The notes: generated by a model not told the origin, from the letters alone. A stretch of 64,000 bases of DNA from VXRN01 sp963664365 (GCA_963664365.1 OY761144.1:1984001-2048000); one strand, 5' to 3'; counted from the first letter of the stretch, positions 40,201 to 55,200 are shown. Translations and numbers: made by a program.

Positions 40201-43200
40201 CCGTCGGTCAAGTCGTCCACAGCGCCGTCGCCGTCTAGGTCGTAGCGTATGGCGTTGAGTTGCTCCAGGTTCGAGACCTCTATAAGGCCGTCGTTGTCGA
40301 CGTCGTAATCGCCCGAGCCTGCGCTGGCAGTGGTCTTCGCGTCCGCTACGTCCGACGGCGCCGAGTCGTCAACGTTCGGGTCGTTGTCCGTTGCGATTAC
40401 GCGGACGTAGTAGCGTGTGTTGGCCGACAGCGCGGGCGTCGTCGTGCTTGTCGTGGTGCCGCTCGACACCGTAGCCTCCGACGAGGTTGCCAACGTGCTC
40501 GACGTGCCCCACTGCACCTTGTAGCCCGTCGCGCCAGTAACCGCCGTCCAGTCCACCTGGATCTTCGCCCCATCGACCGAAAGCTTGACGCCCGTGGGCT
40601 TGGCGAGCTCGTCGTCGTCGTTGATGGTGATGGACGTGTCCACGCCCTTAGCGACCCAGGTTGTATTCGTTGGATGCGTGGCGAGAGGCAGCGTGACGCT
40701 GTTGTTCACCTTCGAGGACGGGCAATCTGATGTGCCGCACTGGAAGTTGTTCACCGCCGTTAGCGACGTTGTCGCCGTGGTCGCGCCCCTGACGATGGTG
40801 ATGGTGGAAGTACCGAGCGTGTATGCCGCGTTGGTCGGCAGCGTCACGACGACGTCGGTATTCCACGCCCTGTCCAGCGTCGCGGTGAGGACCGTGGCGT
40901 TGACCCGGGCCGGACTGCTGACCGCCCGCTCCCATATCGTCGCCGGGCTGACGCTCAGCGTCACAATAGCGCGCTGCTCGGCGGCGTCCAGTTCGCCGTA
41001 GTTCAGGGCGGGATACTGCGACGCCGTGCCGAAGTCCCAAGGGTCGTCGTTGCCCGTGACGCCGTCCAGGTCCAGGTTCCAGTCCTTGTAGATGTCGTTG
41101 GTAGTGGTCCCGTAGGCCGTTGGAGTCTGCAACTGGCTGGTGGTCATGGGCGTTCCGGTCGCGCTGGTGGAGTCGCCTGAGGTTTGGGTGTCCCAGTATG
41201 AGTTGGTGGTGGTGCCGCTAAGGTAGCTTATCGCGCCCAGCAGGCCGCCTGTCCGCACCGAGCCGTCACCGCTTGCCGCCGTCGCGCCCGTAGAAAACGA
41301 GGCAGTGATGCTGTCGCTGTCGCTGTACTGATGACCCACCAGGCCACCCGCGTAGGACTCTCCGGTGACGTTACTGGTCTCGTTATGGGAGGAGACGCTG
41401 CCCCTCGCGTAGGACGCGCTCACGCTACCCTCAAGGTATCCCACCAGCCCGCCCGCGTACGCGTAGCTGTTGTTCGTGGCCACGGTGTTGGCAGACACGT
41501 CCCCGCCCGCGTAGGACGCGCTCACGCTTCCATCGGAATGCCCAACCAAGCCGCCCGCAAAAGTTCCAATGTAGGTCTGACCGCTGCCCTTGGAATGGCC
41601 CGTCACGTCGGCCAGGGAGTAACTGGAAGAGACGTTGCCGTTTGAGACGCCCACCAGTCCGCCCACGCTAGTTGTGCGGGCAGCAGTGAATGTGACGGGA
41701 GCCGTGGCAGACTCGCCGGCCCGTACTCTGCCGGTAGTGTAGCTGTCCTGGATGGTCACGCCGCTGCCGACCGCTCCTGCCAACCCGCCCACGTAAACGT
41801 CGCTGGCGGTCGTGGTGTTCAGCGTAACGTCCAAGTTCATCAACCCAACGTCCTCCACCACCGTGCCGATGCCGCCGCTCAGATACGCGAACAGGCCGGC
41901 GTAGTTGCCGACAGTGCGGTCGATGAACAGGTTGCTGATGGTGTATGGCCCGCCGTCGCCGCTCGCGTCCGTGTCCGCGTTGCCGTCGAACGACCCGGTG
42001 TACTGGCCTCCGCTCACGCCGCCTATGGGATCCCACCCCGCGCCTCCGTTCCAGTACGTGTCGCCGGAGTTCGCGCCTGTCGGATTGCTGGTGGACGTCG
42101 CGCTGTTGTTCGTGTTGAAGTCGAGGTTGGCGCGCAGTTCGTAGCCGATGCAGCCTGTGGCGGGGCAGCCCATGCGCGCCGCTCCGGCAGGGAAGGCGTC
42201 GGCGCCGGTGTAGGTGGACGTTGCGGTCTCAGGTACGCCGTCCGCGTTCAGGTCATAACGCACGGCGTTAAGCTGTTCGAGCTTGGTTATCTCCAGCATC
42301 CCGTCGTCGTCGGTGTCGTAGTCGTTGCCCGGCGAGAGCGTCACCTCGTCCGACGGCGGCGCGTCCAGTTCGTTCGTCTTGGCGGCGATGACGCGGAAGG
42401 TGTACTCGACGCTGGCGGTAAGGCCGGTGACGTCGAGGGTGGTGGCGGTGGTGGTACTCTGTCGTGACGAGTCGTAGGACTGCGCGCCTGACTTCCACTG
42501 CACCTTGTAGAAGCCCGCGCCGGCCGCCGCCGTCCAGCTTATCCTGGCCGAGGTGGTGGACCCGGCGATTCTCCGCGCGGTGACGCCCGTCGCCTTCGCC
42601 ACGTTGTCGTCGTCGTTGATGGTGATCGTCTCCGCCGACGAGGGCGTGAAGAACCTCTTGATCGCGTAGGAGTCGATGCTCATGGCGGAGAGGGAGAGGG
42701 TGCGGTAGTCGGGGCTGGTTTGGTTCACCGTGTCGTCCACCGCCGTCAGCGTCGCCGTTCCCGACGTGGAACCCGCGGCGATGCTTATCGTCGTCGCGCT
42801 CAGCGTGTACAGCCCGGCCACCGCCGCGGGCAGCGTCACCGTCACGTCGTCCTCCCAAGCGTGGCTGAGAGTGACGGTGATGGTGGCGACGTTGGCCCGG
42901 TTCAACGTCGTGTCCGCCCGCTCCCAGATGGCGAGCGGGACTACGGTGATGGTACCGGTGTTGCGCTGCTTGGAGATGACGTGGCCCGTGAAGTCCAGGA
43001 CGGGGTACTGGCTCGTACTGCCGAAGTCCCACGGGTTGTCGTTGCCCGTCACGCCGTCCACGTCCACGTCCCAGTTGGCGTAGATGCCCGTCTCCGTGGT
43101 GGGCGTCTGCAATTCGCTGGTAGTCTTGCCCTCGGGCGCGGCGCTGCCGGCGTCGTCGGCGATGCCCGATGTGGTCGTGTCCCAATAGCTGTCGGTTATC

Positions 43201-46200
43201 GTGCCGCCGTCGTTGCCCGCGAACCCGCCCGTGTTTGCGGTTCCTGTGGTCTCGGTGGTGGCGGTCTGCTTGCCCAGCGAGTAGCTTGCGGTTATCGTCG
43301 CGCCGGATGCGTTCTCCGCTACAAGCCCGCCCATGTCGGCGTTCTTGCCAACGGCAACGCCGTCGCCTGTGGCGTAAGACGCCGTTATCGTCCCTTTGTT
43401 GACCGCGGCCAGCCCTCCGGCGTGGGAGTCGTTCTTGGCAGTTCCGGTTTCCGCGCCCCGGTTGGCGGTCACGGCGCCCGTCGCGTAGCTGGCGGCTATG
43501 GTTGCGCCCGTGTCGTTCAGGCCGACCAAGCCTCCCGCGTACCCCTCGTTTTCATCGTGGGATATGGCGGTCACGGCGGCCCTGGAGTAGGCAGTGCGAA
43601 TAACGCCGTCGTTCCAGCCGACCAGCCCGCCGGCGTATGCCGTCTTGTCCGTGCCGGTTCCCGTGCGCTGGGCGGTGACCGCGCCCAATGACCACGACTC
43701 GGTAGTCGTGCCGTTGTTCCTGCCCGCCAGCGCGCCGACATACACCGCGTCGGCGGTGGTGGAGGCGGTCACCGACACTTCGGTCAACGCCACCTTCTCC
43801 ACCTCCGCGCCCGAGCCAATGACGCCGAACAGCCCCGCGTAGGACGTTCCGGACGTGGAAGTTGCGTTGATATGGAGGTTCGTAATCGTGTAGGGCCCGC
43901 CGTCTCCCGTCGAATCCGAATCATTGTTGCCGTCGAACGTGGCGATGAAGGCGGTGGTTGCGTCGCCGATGGGCGTCCAGCCCGCGCCGCTATTGTAGTA
44001 GGTGTCGTCGGTGCGGTTTCCGGCCGTATTGTCGTCGAAGTCGAGGTTGGCCGCAAGCTCGTAGCCCGTGCATGGCGGGTTGCCCGTCTCTGACTGAATC
44101 GTCACGACGGACTCGTTGCAGCCCATGTTGTCCTCGGCGTTGGGGAAGGCCGCCGCGTAGGTGCTGGTGGCGGTCCCGTCGGTCGGGTTGTCCACCGCGC
44201 CGTCGCCGTCCAGGTCGTAGCGTATGGCGTTGAGTTGCGCCAGGTCCGAGATCTCTATCAGGCCGTCGTTATCCGCGTCGTAGTCGCCCGTTCTGATCGT
44301 CGCGCTCACCACGTCCGACGGCGGTTCGTCCACGCCGGTCTTGGTGGGCAGGACGCGGACGTAGTACCTTGTGTTGATCGTCAGCCCGCTGATGGTGTGC
44401 CACGTCAGAGGCGAGGAGCCGCCCGTGAGAGCGTCAGCCGTTCCGGTGAGATTCGTAAAGGAGTTCGTGGCGGCGTTCCACTCCACCCTGTATCCCGTCG
44501 CTCCCGGCACCTCCGCCCAGTCCACCCGAATCTTCGTCCCGTCCACGGAGAGCCTGATCCACGCCGGCTTGTCAAACTCGTCGTCGTCGTTGATGGTCAG
44601 CGTCGGGTTGGCGGAGGTGATCTCCACGCGCGCATCGTCCGCGCCGGCCGTCGTCGCCAGGTTTACGGGGTTGTTCGCCGCGTCAACGAAGTCGTTCACC
44701 GCCGTCAGCGTCGCCGTCGTGGTGGTAGCGCCTCCGGCTATCGTGATGGTCGAGGCGCTCAGCGTGTAGGCGGCGCTGGTGGGCAGCGTCACGACGACGG
44801 CGTCGGTCACGGCCTTGTTCAGCGTGACGGTGACGGTGGCCGCGTTCACCCGGAACAGGCTGCTGAGCGCGCGCTCCCAGATGGTTGTCGGCGACGCCGA
44901 GATGGTGAGGGTGCGCCGCTGGTCGGCGGGGGTGAGACCGTGCTTCAGGACCGGGTACTGGGACGACGTGCCGAAGTCCCACGGGTCCTGCGTCCCCGCC
45001 GTTGCCGAGTCCAGGTCGATGTCCCAGTCCTTGTAGATGTCCGTGCTCTGGGTGCCGTAGGCCGTCGGCGTCTTGAGTTGGCTCGTCGTCTTCCCCGTCC
45101 CCTGGCCCGTCCCCGTGACGCCGGACTTATCGGTGTCCCAGTAGCCGTCCGTGGTAGTTCCGGAGGCGCGGCGCCCAACCAGGCCGCCCTTGTACTCGGT
45201 GACGCCGGTGGTTGCGCCGTCCTTGTCGAGGGTGGGCGCGCCGGTAGAGTAACTGGCGGTGATGTTCCCTCCCGACTGGAGGCCCACCAGCCCGCCCGCG
45301 GTCAGGGTGACGGAGGTGTTGGAACTGCCGGAGTTGGCGGCCTCGGTGGAGGCGTAGGAGTAGGTCGCCTTGATCTCGCCGCCCTTGTGCTCGCCGACCA
45401 GTCCGCCCGCGTAGGCGTTGCCGGTAGTGGTCGATACCTCGGCGGAGACGGCGCCTATCGTGTAGGAGGCGGTCAGGTCCCCGGCCTTGTGATAGCCTAC
45501 CAGCCCGCCGGCGTAGGCGCTGAGAGTCCCGGCGTCGTCCTTGTGCTCGGCGGTGACGGTTGCGTCGGCGTAGCTCGAGACTATCTCTCCGGCCTCCTTG
45601 TATCCGACCAGTCCGCCGGCGTAGGCCGGATTGGCGTTGTGCGCGGATGCCTTGACGACGGCTTTGACCTCGCCGACGACGTAGCTGCCCGCTATGTTGC
45701 CGGCCTTTTGATAGCCGACCAGTCCGCCGGCGTAAACCTGCGGCTGGGGGTTCTCCGAGGCCGCGCTCTCCAGGGTGACGGACACGCCCTCCAGCGCCAC
45801 GTTTATAATCACCGCGCCGGAGTCTATCCTGCCGAACAGCCCCGCGTAGTGCTTGGCGCCGGTGGTGGTGGAGTCCCGGTCTATGAAGAGGTTGGAGATG
45901 GTGAAGCCCGTGCCGTGGAACTCGGCGGTAAAGGCCGCGGTGCTGCTGGCGATGGGCTGCCAGCCCAAGCCGCCGTTCCAGTACGCGTCGCGGGAGTCCG
46001 CCATGCCGTTGCCGTTGGTGTCGAAGTCTAAGTTGGCTGAGAGCTCGTAGCCGGAACACGCCGGATTGCCGGTGTTCGCGGTGATTCTGGCTCCGGTCTC
46101 GTTGCAGCCCATGTTGTCTTCGGCGCCGGAGAACGCGGCCTCGTAGCTGGAAGTGGCGGTCTCAGGTATGCCGTCGCCGTCCAGGTCCCAGCGTATGGCG

Positions 46201-49200
46201 TTGAGTTGCGCCAGGTTCGAGACCTCGATCAGGCCGTCGTTGTCGACGTCGTAATCGCCCGAGCCTGCGCTGGCAGTGGTCTTCGCGTCCGCTACGTCCG
46301 AGGGCACGGAGTCGTCGGCTGTGGTCTTGGTGGCGATGACGCGGACGTAGTAGCGTGTGTTGGCCGTCAGCGCGGGAGTCGGGTCGATTTTGTAGGTGAC
46401 CGCGCCGCCGCTGACGTTCGCCTTCTGCGTGGGCGAGAGGGTGTCCCAGCCGGAGTTCGTGGTGTTCCACTCGACCCTGTAGCCGTCAGCGCCGGTCACC
46501 GCCGTCCAGTCTGCCTGTATCTTCGTCCCGTCCACCGACAGCTTGAGGCCCGTGGGCTTGCCGAGTTCGTCGTCGTCGTAGATGGTCAGCGACGGATGGA
46601 TGACCCCGGCGCTGACCCAGGTGGATGTGGCCGTCGTGGCGCCGACCTTCGCCGGGTGCGTGTCCAGGGTCAGCGTCTTGACGTATTGGGCCTCGTCCAA
46701 CTTGTTGTTGACTGCCGTGAGCGTCGTCGTCCCGACCTTGCTTCCCACCGCGATGACAATCGCGTTCACGGCGTATCTGGCGGCGTCCTGCGGGATCGCC
46801 ACCGTCAGAGACTCGTTCCACTCCGCGGTGGAAGAGGCCGTGACCGTCGACACGGTCGCGCCGCCGACGCTCTCGTAGATGATTGTCGGGTTCAGCGTCA
46901 GCGTTATGACGGGCCGCTGATCCGCGGCGTTAAGAGATCCGTACTTCAGCGCCGGGTACTGGCTCGTCGTGCCGAAGTCCCAAGGGTCGTCGTTTGTGCT
47001 GTCGCTGTTCAGGTCCAGGTTCCAGTTGGCGAATGGCCCGGTGTATCCCGTGGGCGATTGGAGCGCGCTCGTGGTCGTGGCCGTGCCCTTGCCCGTGTCC
47101 GACCGCCCGGTGGTCGAGGAGTCGTAGTAGGAAGCGGTAACGCTGCCCGATTGCTGGTACCCCACCAGTCCGCCGGTAGCGTGGGTGGCGTGGGTGGCGT
47201 GGGTGACCGCCCCGGTGGCGAAGCTGTACTCGATGTTCCCGCGCTGGAATCCCACCAGGCCGCCCTCGTAGCTTTTGGCGCCGCCGGAGGCCGTGACGGA
47301 GCCCCGGGCATAGCTGGCGCGGATGGTGGATTTGGGGCTTGCCTGGCCCGCCAGCCCTCCGGCCTGGGCATGCTTCCCGCTGCCGCCGGGAGCGGTTGCC
47401 GAGACCGAGCCGGCGGCGTAGCTGGCGTCCACCCGGGTGGACGCCGCACTCAAATCGTGTTCGCCCACGGCCCCGAAGAGGCCGCCGGCGGAGGAAAGAG
47501 TGTTGCCTGTCGCGGTCGAGACAACCGCCGTTACGTCCGCCCACGAGTAGCTGTCGCTTACCCATACCCCTTCGACTGTCCCCGCCAGTCCGCCCACGTA
47601 GAGCTCTTTGCTGGGGGCGTCCAAAGTGGCCGTGGCTGAGACTTCGCCCGTGGTGTAGTTGCCGGTGACGCTGGGGGCGACGAGGGCGCCCGTATCGGAA
47701 ATCCTGCCCGCCAGCCCACCCACGTAAACGTCCACGCTGCTGGTGCTGGTGAGCGTAATGTCCACGTTCTCGACGCCCACGTTCCGGATATCCCCGCCTC
47801 GGAGGTGGGCGAAAAGGCCGGCGTAGCTGCCCGACGTCCGGTTGATGTACAGGTTTTCGATTTTGTAGCCGTTGCCGTCGAAACTTGCGGTGTATTGAAC
47901 CCCGCTCGTCCCGCCGATGGGGACCCAGCCCGCCCCGCCGTTCCAGTAGGTGTCGCCCGTGATGTCCGTTCGCCCGTCGTCGTTGGTGTCGAAGTCGAGG
48001 TTGTTGGAGAGCTCGTAGCCCTCGCAGACCTGGTTGGCGGGCAGCGCCTCGTCCTCGTTGCAGCCCATGCCGTCATGAGCCAGGGAGAAGGCGGTCGCAT
48101 ATTCGGTTTCCGTGGATTCACCGTTGCCGTCCAGGTCCCAGCGGACGGCGTTCAACTGGGCCAGAGTGGTTATCTCTATCAGTCCGTCGTCGTCCGCGTC
48201 GTAGTCCTTGCCGGGGCTGATGGTGTCGGTGTCCCAATCGCTGTCGTCGTAGCCGGTCTTGGTGGCGGCCAGGCGGATGTCGTACACAAGATTGTGGGCC
48301 AGGCCGCTGATGGTCGCTGGACTGGTGGGGCCGGAGACCGATGTCCAACTGGTGCTTGTGGCGAGTTTCCACTCCAGCTTGTAACCGTCGGCGGGGGGCG
48401 CTGGTTGCCAGGTCACTATCACGGACGTGTGATCGCTCCCCTCGGCGAGGGACATGGACGGAGGATTGAGGATGTCGTCGTCCTTGATGGTCAGGGAGGC
48501 CCCGGTCACGTTCACCCAGTTCTGAGCGGGCGTTCCGGCTATCGTCAAGGAGTTGTCCGATGCGTCCGTCTTGTTGTTGACGGCGGTGGCGGTGACGTTG
48601 GCCGCGCTCAAGGTGGACCCGGCGGCGATGGTTATGGTAGTGGCGCCGAGGGTGTAATCCGCAGCCGACTGGCCCAGGGCGACGACAACGTCCACCTGCT
48701 GTTGCGAGCTGATGGCGGCGCTGATGACGGTCGAGGTCACGTTGTCAGACCCGCAGGCGCCGGCGTCGCTCCCCTTGGTGGTTTCGCAGATGGTGCGAGG
48801 CGTTGCGGTGAGGGTCACCGTCGCCCGTTGGTCGGCGGGCTTGAGACCGTACTTCAGGACGGGGTACTGGGACGACGTGCCGAAGTCCCACGGGTCGTCT
48901 CCGCCGGTGAGGCCGTCCAGGTCGATGTCCCAGTCCTTGTAGATGTCGTTGGCCCCCGTGCCGTAGGTCGTGGGAGTCTTCAACGCGCTGGTGGTCGTGC
49001 CGACGCCGGCGCCGGCGGCCGTGACGCCCGACGTGTCCGTGTCCCAGTAGCTGTTGGTGGTCGTGCCGTTGTTCCGGCCCGCCAACCCGCCGACGTAAGT
49101 GGTGGGGCTGCTCCCGCCCGTGGTTGCGGGCGCGCCCGTGGAGTAGGAGGCGATGACGCTTCCGGCCTGAATGTGGCCGACCAGCCCGCCCGCGGACAGG

Positions 49201-52200
49201 GTTGCCGTTGATGCCGTCGCGGATGTCTTGGCCTCGGCGGAGGCGTGGGAATAGGAAGCCTTGACGCTGCCCGCGTTCTGGTAGCCGAGCAGTCCGCCCG
49301 CCCAGGAAGTCGCGTTGGTGTTCGACCGGCTGTCGGCGGTTATCGCGCCGGTGGTGAAGGACGCCGCGATCGAGCCGCCCGTGTCCTGATGGCCCGCTAT
49401 GCCGCCGGCCGCCGCCGACAGGCTGGCAGTCGAGCTCTTCTGCTCCGCCGTAACGTCGGCCCGGGAGTAGCTTCTGACAATGGCGCCAGCGTTCTGCCCG
49501 ACGAGGCCGCCGGCGTAGGCGTGCTTTTCGTTGTTGTTGGAGGTGTTCTCGCTCTGGACGGCCTTGACCGCGCCCAGGACGTAACTGCCGGTGATGGCGC
49601 CTGAGCTCTTGCCCGCTATGCCGCCGGCGAACACGTCCGCCGCGCTCGTCGACGTCGCGTTCGTGGCGACCGTGACTGAGACGCCCTCCAGTCTGAGGTT
49701 CTTCACCACCGCCGCGCTGCCAAGCTCGGCGAACAGGCCGCCGTGGGCGACCGTCGTCGCGCCGCTCCGGTTCACGTACAGGTTGGAGATGGTGTAGGTT
49801 CCGCCGTCGAACTCGCCGATGTACGCGCCGGCCGTCAAACTCCCCGCCGTCGCGCCGATGGGCAGCCAGCCCTGGCCGCTGTTGTAGTACGTGTCGTCGG
49901 CGCGCCCGTTGCCGTTGTCGTCGAAGTCCAGGTTGGCGGAAAGCTCGTAGCCCTTGCACGTCGGGTTGCCGGTGTTTTGGGAGGAGATGGTGACTACGCT
50001 CTCCCCGCAGCCCATGTTGTCCTCGGCGTTGGAGAACGCGGCCTCGTAGGTGGAAGTGGCGGTCCCGTCGGTCGAGTCGTCCACAACGCCGTCGCCGTCC
50101 AGGTCGTAGCGTATGGCGTTGAGTTGCGCCAGGTTCGAGATCTCTATCAGGCCATCGTTGTCGGCGTCGTAGTCGCCATCGCCGGCGTTGGTCTTGGTCG
50201 TCGCGCTCACCGTGTCCGACGGCGGCTCGTCCACCCCGCCGCCCTTGGTGGCCAGGACGCGGACGTAGTATTTCGTGTTCGCCGTAAGCCCGGTTACGAT
50301 GTGTGACACGCTGGTCGTGGCCGCCCTTCCGGTCGGGGAGTCCCACGAGTCCGACGTATGCCACTCCACCCGGTAGCCCGTGGCCCCTGTCACCGCCGAC
50401 CAGTCCACCTGGACATTCGTCCCATCCACGGACAGCTTGACGCCGATGGGTTCGGCGAGTTCGTCATCGTCGTGTATGGTGAGGGCGGGCGCCGCGCCGA
50501 CGCCCACCCACGGGTCGTTGGACGCGGAGGTCAGGCTGACGGACTTGTTGACCTTCGTAGAGGGGCAGTCGGAGGTCCCGCACTTGAAGTTGTTCACCGC
50601 AGTCAGCGTCGCCGTCGTGGTGGTCGCGCCCTTGGCGATGGTCATGGTGGTCGTGCTCAGCGTGTATGCCGCCGCATCCACCGACGGCGTCACCGTCACG
50701 TCGTTGTGCCACGTGCCGCTAAGCGTCGCCGTGATCGTCGTTTGGTTGACGCGGCTCGGGCTGGAAAGCGCGCGCTCCCATATCGTCACCGGGCTGACGG
50801 TGAGCCTCACGCTCGCCCGCTGCGGCGGTATCGTCAGGTGGTATTGCAGAACCGGATAATCCGACGCCGTCCCGAAGTTCCACTGGTCGTCCTTGTCCGT
50901 CTGGTCGTTGTTGTCGTCGTCCGCGTTGTCCAAGTCGAACTCCCAGTTGGCGTAGATGCCCGTGAAGCTCGTCGGCGTCTTGATCTCGCTCGTCGTCTTG
51001 CCCGTGCCCTGGCCGGTGGTCGTGATGCCGGACACGTCGGTGTCCCAGTAGCTGTCGGTGGTCGTGCCTGAGGAATAATTCCCCGTCAGGCCGCCGACGT
51101 TGTTGGTAGGTTGGTAAATAGTGCCGGTGCCTGTGGTGGCGGCCGTGGGCGTTCCGACGGAGTAGCTGGCGGTTATCTTGCCGCCGTCCTGGGTTCCCAC
51201 GAAGCCGCCGGCGTTGAGCTTGGTGAAAAGGTTGTATTGAACTCCGGTGGCGTAGGCGGTCGCCGTCGCGTCCGCCTCCGAGTAACTGGACTTGATTTCC
51301 CCGCCCTTGTGGTAGCCGATGAGGCCGCCGGCGTGCGCTTCCCCATTGTTTTGAGAACTGACGATGGCGGTTGCGGAGCCGCGCGCGTAGGTGGCTACGA
51401 TGTCGCCGCCGTCCTGGTAGGCGACGAGGCCGCCGGCGTAGGACTTGGAACTGGCGTCGTTGGCGGCGAAGTTGGCGCTGACGGTGACGCGGGCGTAGCT
51501 GGACGTGATGGAGCCGCCCACCTGCCGCCCAATCAGGCCGCCGGCGTGGGGGTGCTTGTCTGTGCCGCTGACCGGTTCGACGGTGGCGTTGACGGTTCCT
51601 GTTACGTATGTCTTGAATATCTCGCCCGCGCTGTAACCCGCCAGACCTCCGGCATAGACTTCGGGGGCGCTGGGGATGCTGGTGAGGTAGTTCTTGAACG
51701 TTACGGAGACGTCCTCCACTCCTAGGTTCCTGATCTTCGCGCCGCTGCCCACGTCTCCGAACAGTCCGCCGAAGAGTGTATATATGTGGGGGTCCGTATT
51801 GGTGCCGCTGCCGGTCCGCGTCCCGCGTCGGTTGATGAACAGGTTGGAGATGACGTAGTTGTTGCCCTCGAAGACGGCGTTGAAGGGATGGCTGCTGCCG
51901 TCGGGCGAGGTGGACTCGTGGGCGATGGGCTGCCAGCCCTTGCCTTCGTTGTGGTAGGTGTCGTCGGTGGTCGTGCTGATGTCGCCGCCATCATTGAAAT
52001 CCAGGTCGCCGCTAAGCTCGTAGCCCGTGCAGGCCGGGTTGCCCGTCCCTGACTGAATCGTCACGACGGACTCGTTGCAGCCCATGTTGTCCTCGGCGTT
52101 GGGGAAGGCCGCCGCGTAGTCTGTCGCGTTCGACGAGTCGTCCACCACGCCGTCCCCGTCCAGGTCCCACCGGACGGCGTTCAACTGCGCCAGGTTCGAG

Positions 52201-55200
52201 ATCTCTATCAGGCCGTCGTTGTCGGCGTCGTAGTCGCCAGTGCCCGCGCTCGCCCTGGTCGTCGCGCTCACGACGTCCGACGGCGCCGAGTCGTCAACGT
52301 TCGGGTCGTTGTCCGTTGCGATTACGCGGACGTAGTAGCGTGTGTTGGCCGACAGCGCGGGCGTCGTCGTGCTTGTCGTGGCGCCGACCGTGATCGTCGC
52401 CGACCCGGTGATGCCGCCGGTCCACGAATCCGCCGTGTTCCACTCGACGATGTAGCCGTCTGCGTTGGCGACGACGTTCCAGTCCACCTGGATCTTCGCC
52501 CCATCGACCGAAAGCTTGACGCCCGTCGGCTTGGCGAGCTCGTCGTCGTCGTTGATGGTGATGGATGTGTCCACGCCCTTAGCGACCCAGGTTGTATTCG
52601 TTGGATGCGTGGCGAGAGGCAGCGTGACCCTGTTGTTCACCTTCGAGGACGGGCAATCTGATGTGCCGCACTGGAAGTTGTTCACCGCCGTTAGCGACGT
52701 TGTCGCCGTGGTCGCGCCCCTGACGATGGTGATGGTGGTCGTTCCGAGCGTGTATGCCGCGTTGGTCGGCAGCGTCACGACGACGTCGGTATTCCACGCC
52801 CTGTCCAGCGTCGCGGTGAGGACCGTGGAGTTGACCCGGTTCGGGCTGCTGAGCGCCCGCTCCCATATCGTCGCCGGGCTGACGCTCAGCGTCACCGTGG
52901 CGCGCTGCTCGGCGGCGACCAAGCTGCCGTACTTGAGCGCCGGGTACTGGTTCGCCGTGCCGAAGTCCCACGGATTGTCGTTGCCCGTCACGCCGTCCAG
53001 GTTCAGGTTCCAGTTGGCATAGTCCCCGGTGTATCCGGCGGGACTTTGCAGTTCGCTGGTGGTCTTGCCCGTGCCCGCGCCCGTCCTGGTGATGCCGGAG
53101 GTGTCCGTGTCCCAGTAGGAGTTGGTGACGCTCGCCGTAACGAACACAAGGCCGACGAGGCCCCTGGCCCGTACGACCTGGCCGTCGCCCGTCGCCGTCG
53201 GCGCGCCGGTGGAGAAGGACGCGGTGATGCTGGAGCCGCTCGGCGTCGTTCCAACCAGGCCGCCGGCGGCGGCGTTCCCGGTGATGCCGGTGGTTACGGT
53301 GGCGTCGCTGGTCGCGGTAACCGCGCCCCGCGCGTAAGAAGCGGTGATGTCGCCGTCTAGCTGTCCCACCAGCCCGCCCGCATAGACGAAGTTGCTGTTC
53401 AGCCCCACGATGTTGGCGGTGACGTCACCGGCCGCGTAGGAGGCGGTGACGCTGCCGGATGTCCGCACCTCCCCCACCAGGCCGCCAACCAACGCGTTCG
53501 GGCTGGCGGAAGCGCTCTGGGTGTTCGACGTCACGTCCGCCAGCGAGTAGCTGCCTGTGATGGCGGCCCTCGCTCTGCCGACCAGCCCGCCCACGTAGGA
53601 ATACCCGGGAGAGGCGGTGAGGGTCACCGGCTCTGTGGCCGACTCCCCGGCCCGCACCCGCCCCGTGGTGTAGCTGTCCTCCAGCGTCACGCCGCCGTTG
53701 CCCACGCGCCCCGCGAGGCCTCCCACGTGAACGCTGCTGCCAGACGTCACGTTCAGCGTCACGTCCACGTTGACCAGCGACACGTTCTTCACCGTCGTGC
53801 CGCTGCCGCCGTTCAGATACGCGAACAGCCCCGCGTAATTGCCGGAGGTGCGGTCTATGTACAGGTTGGAGATGGTGAAGGTCTGGCCGTCGAACTCGCC
53901 GGTGTAGGCGCCGCCGCTCACGCCGCCGATGGGCTCCCAGCCCGCGCCGGAGTTCCAGTACTTGTCGTCGCTGCGGGTGCCCTTCGTCCCCGTGTCGAAG
54001 TCGAGGTCTTTGGTTAGCTCGTAGCCTTTGCAGGACGGGTTGCCGGTGTCGTTGGATGAAATGGACCCCGCCGTCTCGCCGCAGCCCATGTTGTCCTCGG
54101 CGTTGGGGAAGGCCGCCGCGTAGCTGGCCTGGTTGCTGGGGTCGTCCGCCTGTCCGTCCCCGTCCAGATCCCAGCGTATGGCGTTCAGCTTCGCCAGCGT
54201 ATCGACGCCTATCAGCCTGTTGTTGTCGTTGTCGTAGTCCACGTTGCCCGTGGTCGGCGTCGCGCTCACCGAGTCCGACGGCGTGGAGTCGTCGTAGCCC
54301 GTCGCCGTGGCGATGACCCGGAAGTAATACGTCGTTCCCGATGTCAGACCCGACGTTATCTTGTGCGTGGTGGTGGTCGTCGTCGCGGTTCCCGTGAGCG
54401 TAGCGAACGTGCTCGTCGCGCTCCACTCCACCTCATAGCCCGTCGCGTCCGTCACCGCCGTCCAGTGCAACTGTACGTTCGCGCCGTCCACCGAGATCTT
54501 GACGCCGGTGGGCTTGGCGACGATGTCCTCGTCCGTGATGGTCAGGGACGCCCCGGTTATGTTCACCCAGTTCCGGCCCGTCGTCGGCGTCAGTGTCACC
54601 GACTTGTTCGACGCGTCCGTCTTGTTGTTCACCGCTCCCACCGTCAGCGTTCCGCTCGTCGAGCCGGCGGCTATGGTTATGGTGGACTTTGCCGTGTTGC
54701 CCGATTTCAGGGTATAGACGGCGGAGTCCGGGCTGAACGTCAGCGTGACCGGGACTTCCTGCGCCGGGCTGATGGTGGCCGTCATCGTGGAGGAAGTTAC
54801 GGGGGACGCGCCGCAGGCGTTCGCGTTGGTGCCGGCCGAGCTTTCGCAGATGCTGGTGGGCGAGAACGCCACGGTCACCGCCGCCCGCTGGTCCGCCGCC
54901 GTCAGCCCGTAGTCCAGGACGGGGTATTGGGTGGCGGTTCCGAAGTCCCAGGGGTCGTCGTTGGTGCTTGTGCCGCCAACGTTCACGTCCCAGTTGGCGT
55001 AGATGCCCGTCTCCGTAATCGGCGTCTGCAATGCGCTGGTGGTCTTGCCCTCCGGCGCGTTCGAGTCCGTGTCGTCGGCGATGCCGGAGGTGGTGGCGTC
55101 CCAGTAGCTGTAGTTGACCGTGCCGGACTGGGTGGCCGTGAAGCCGCCGGACGCGGTGGTCGCGCCAGTTCCCGTTCCGGATCCGCTATGGCTTCCCGTG

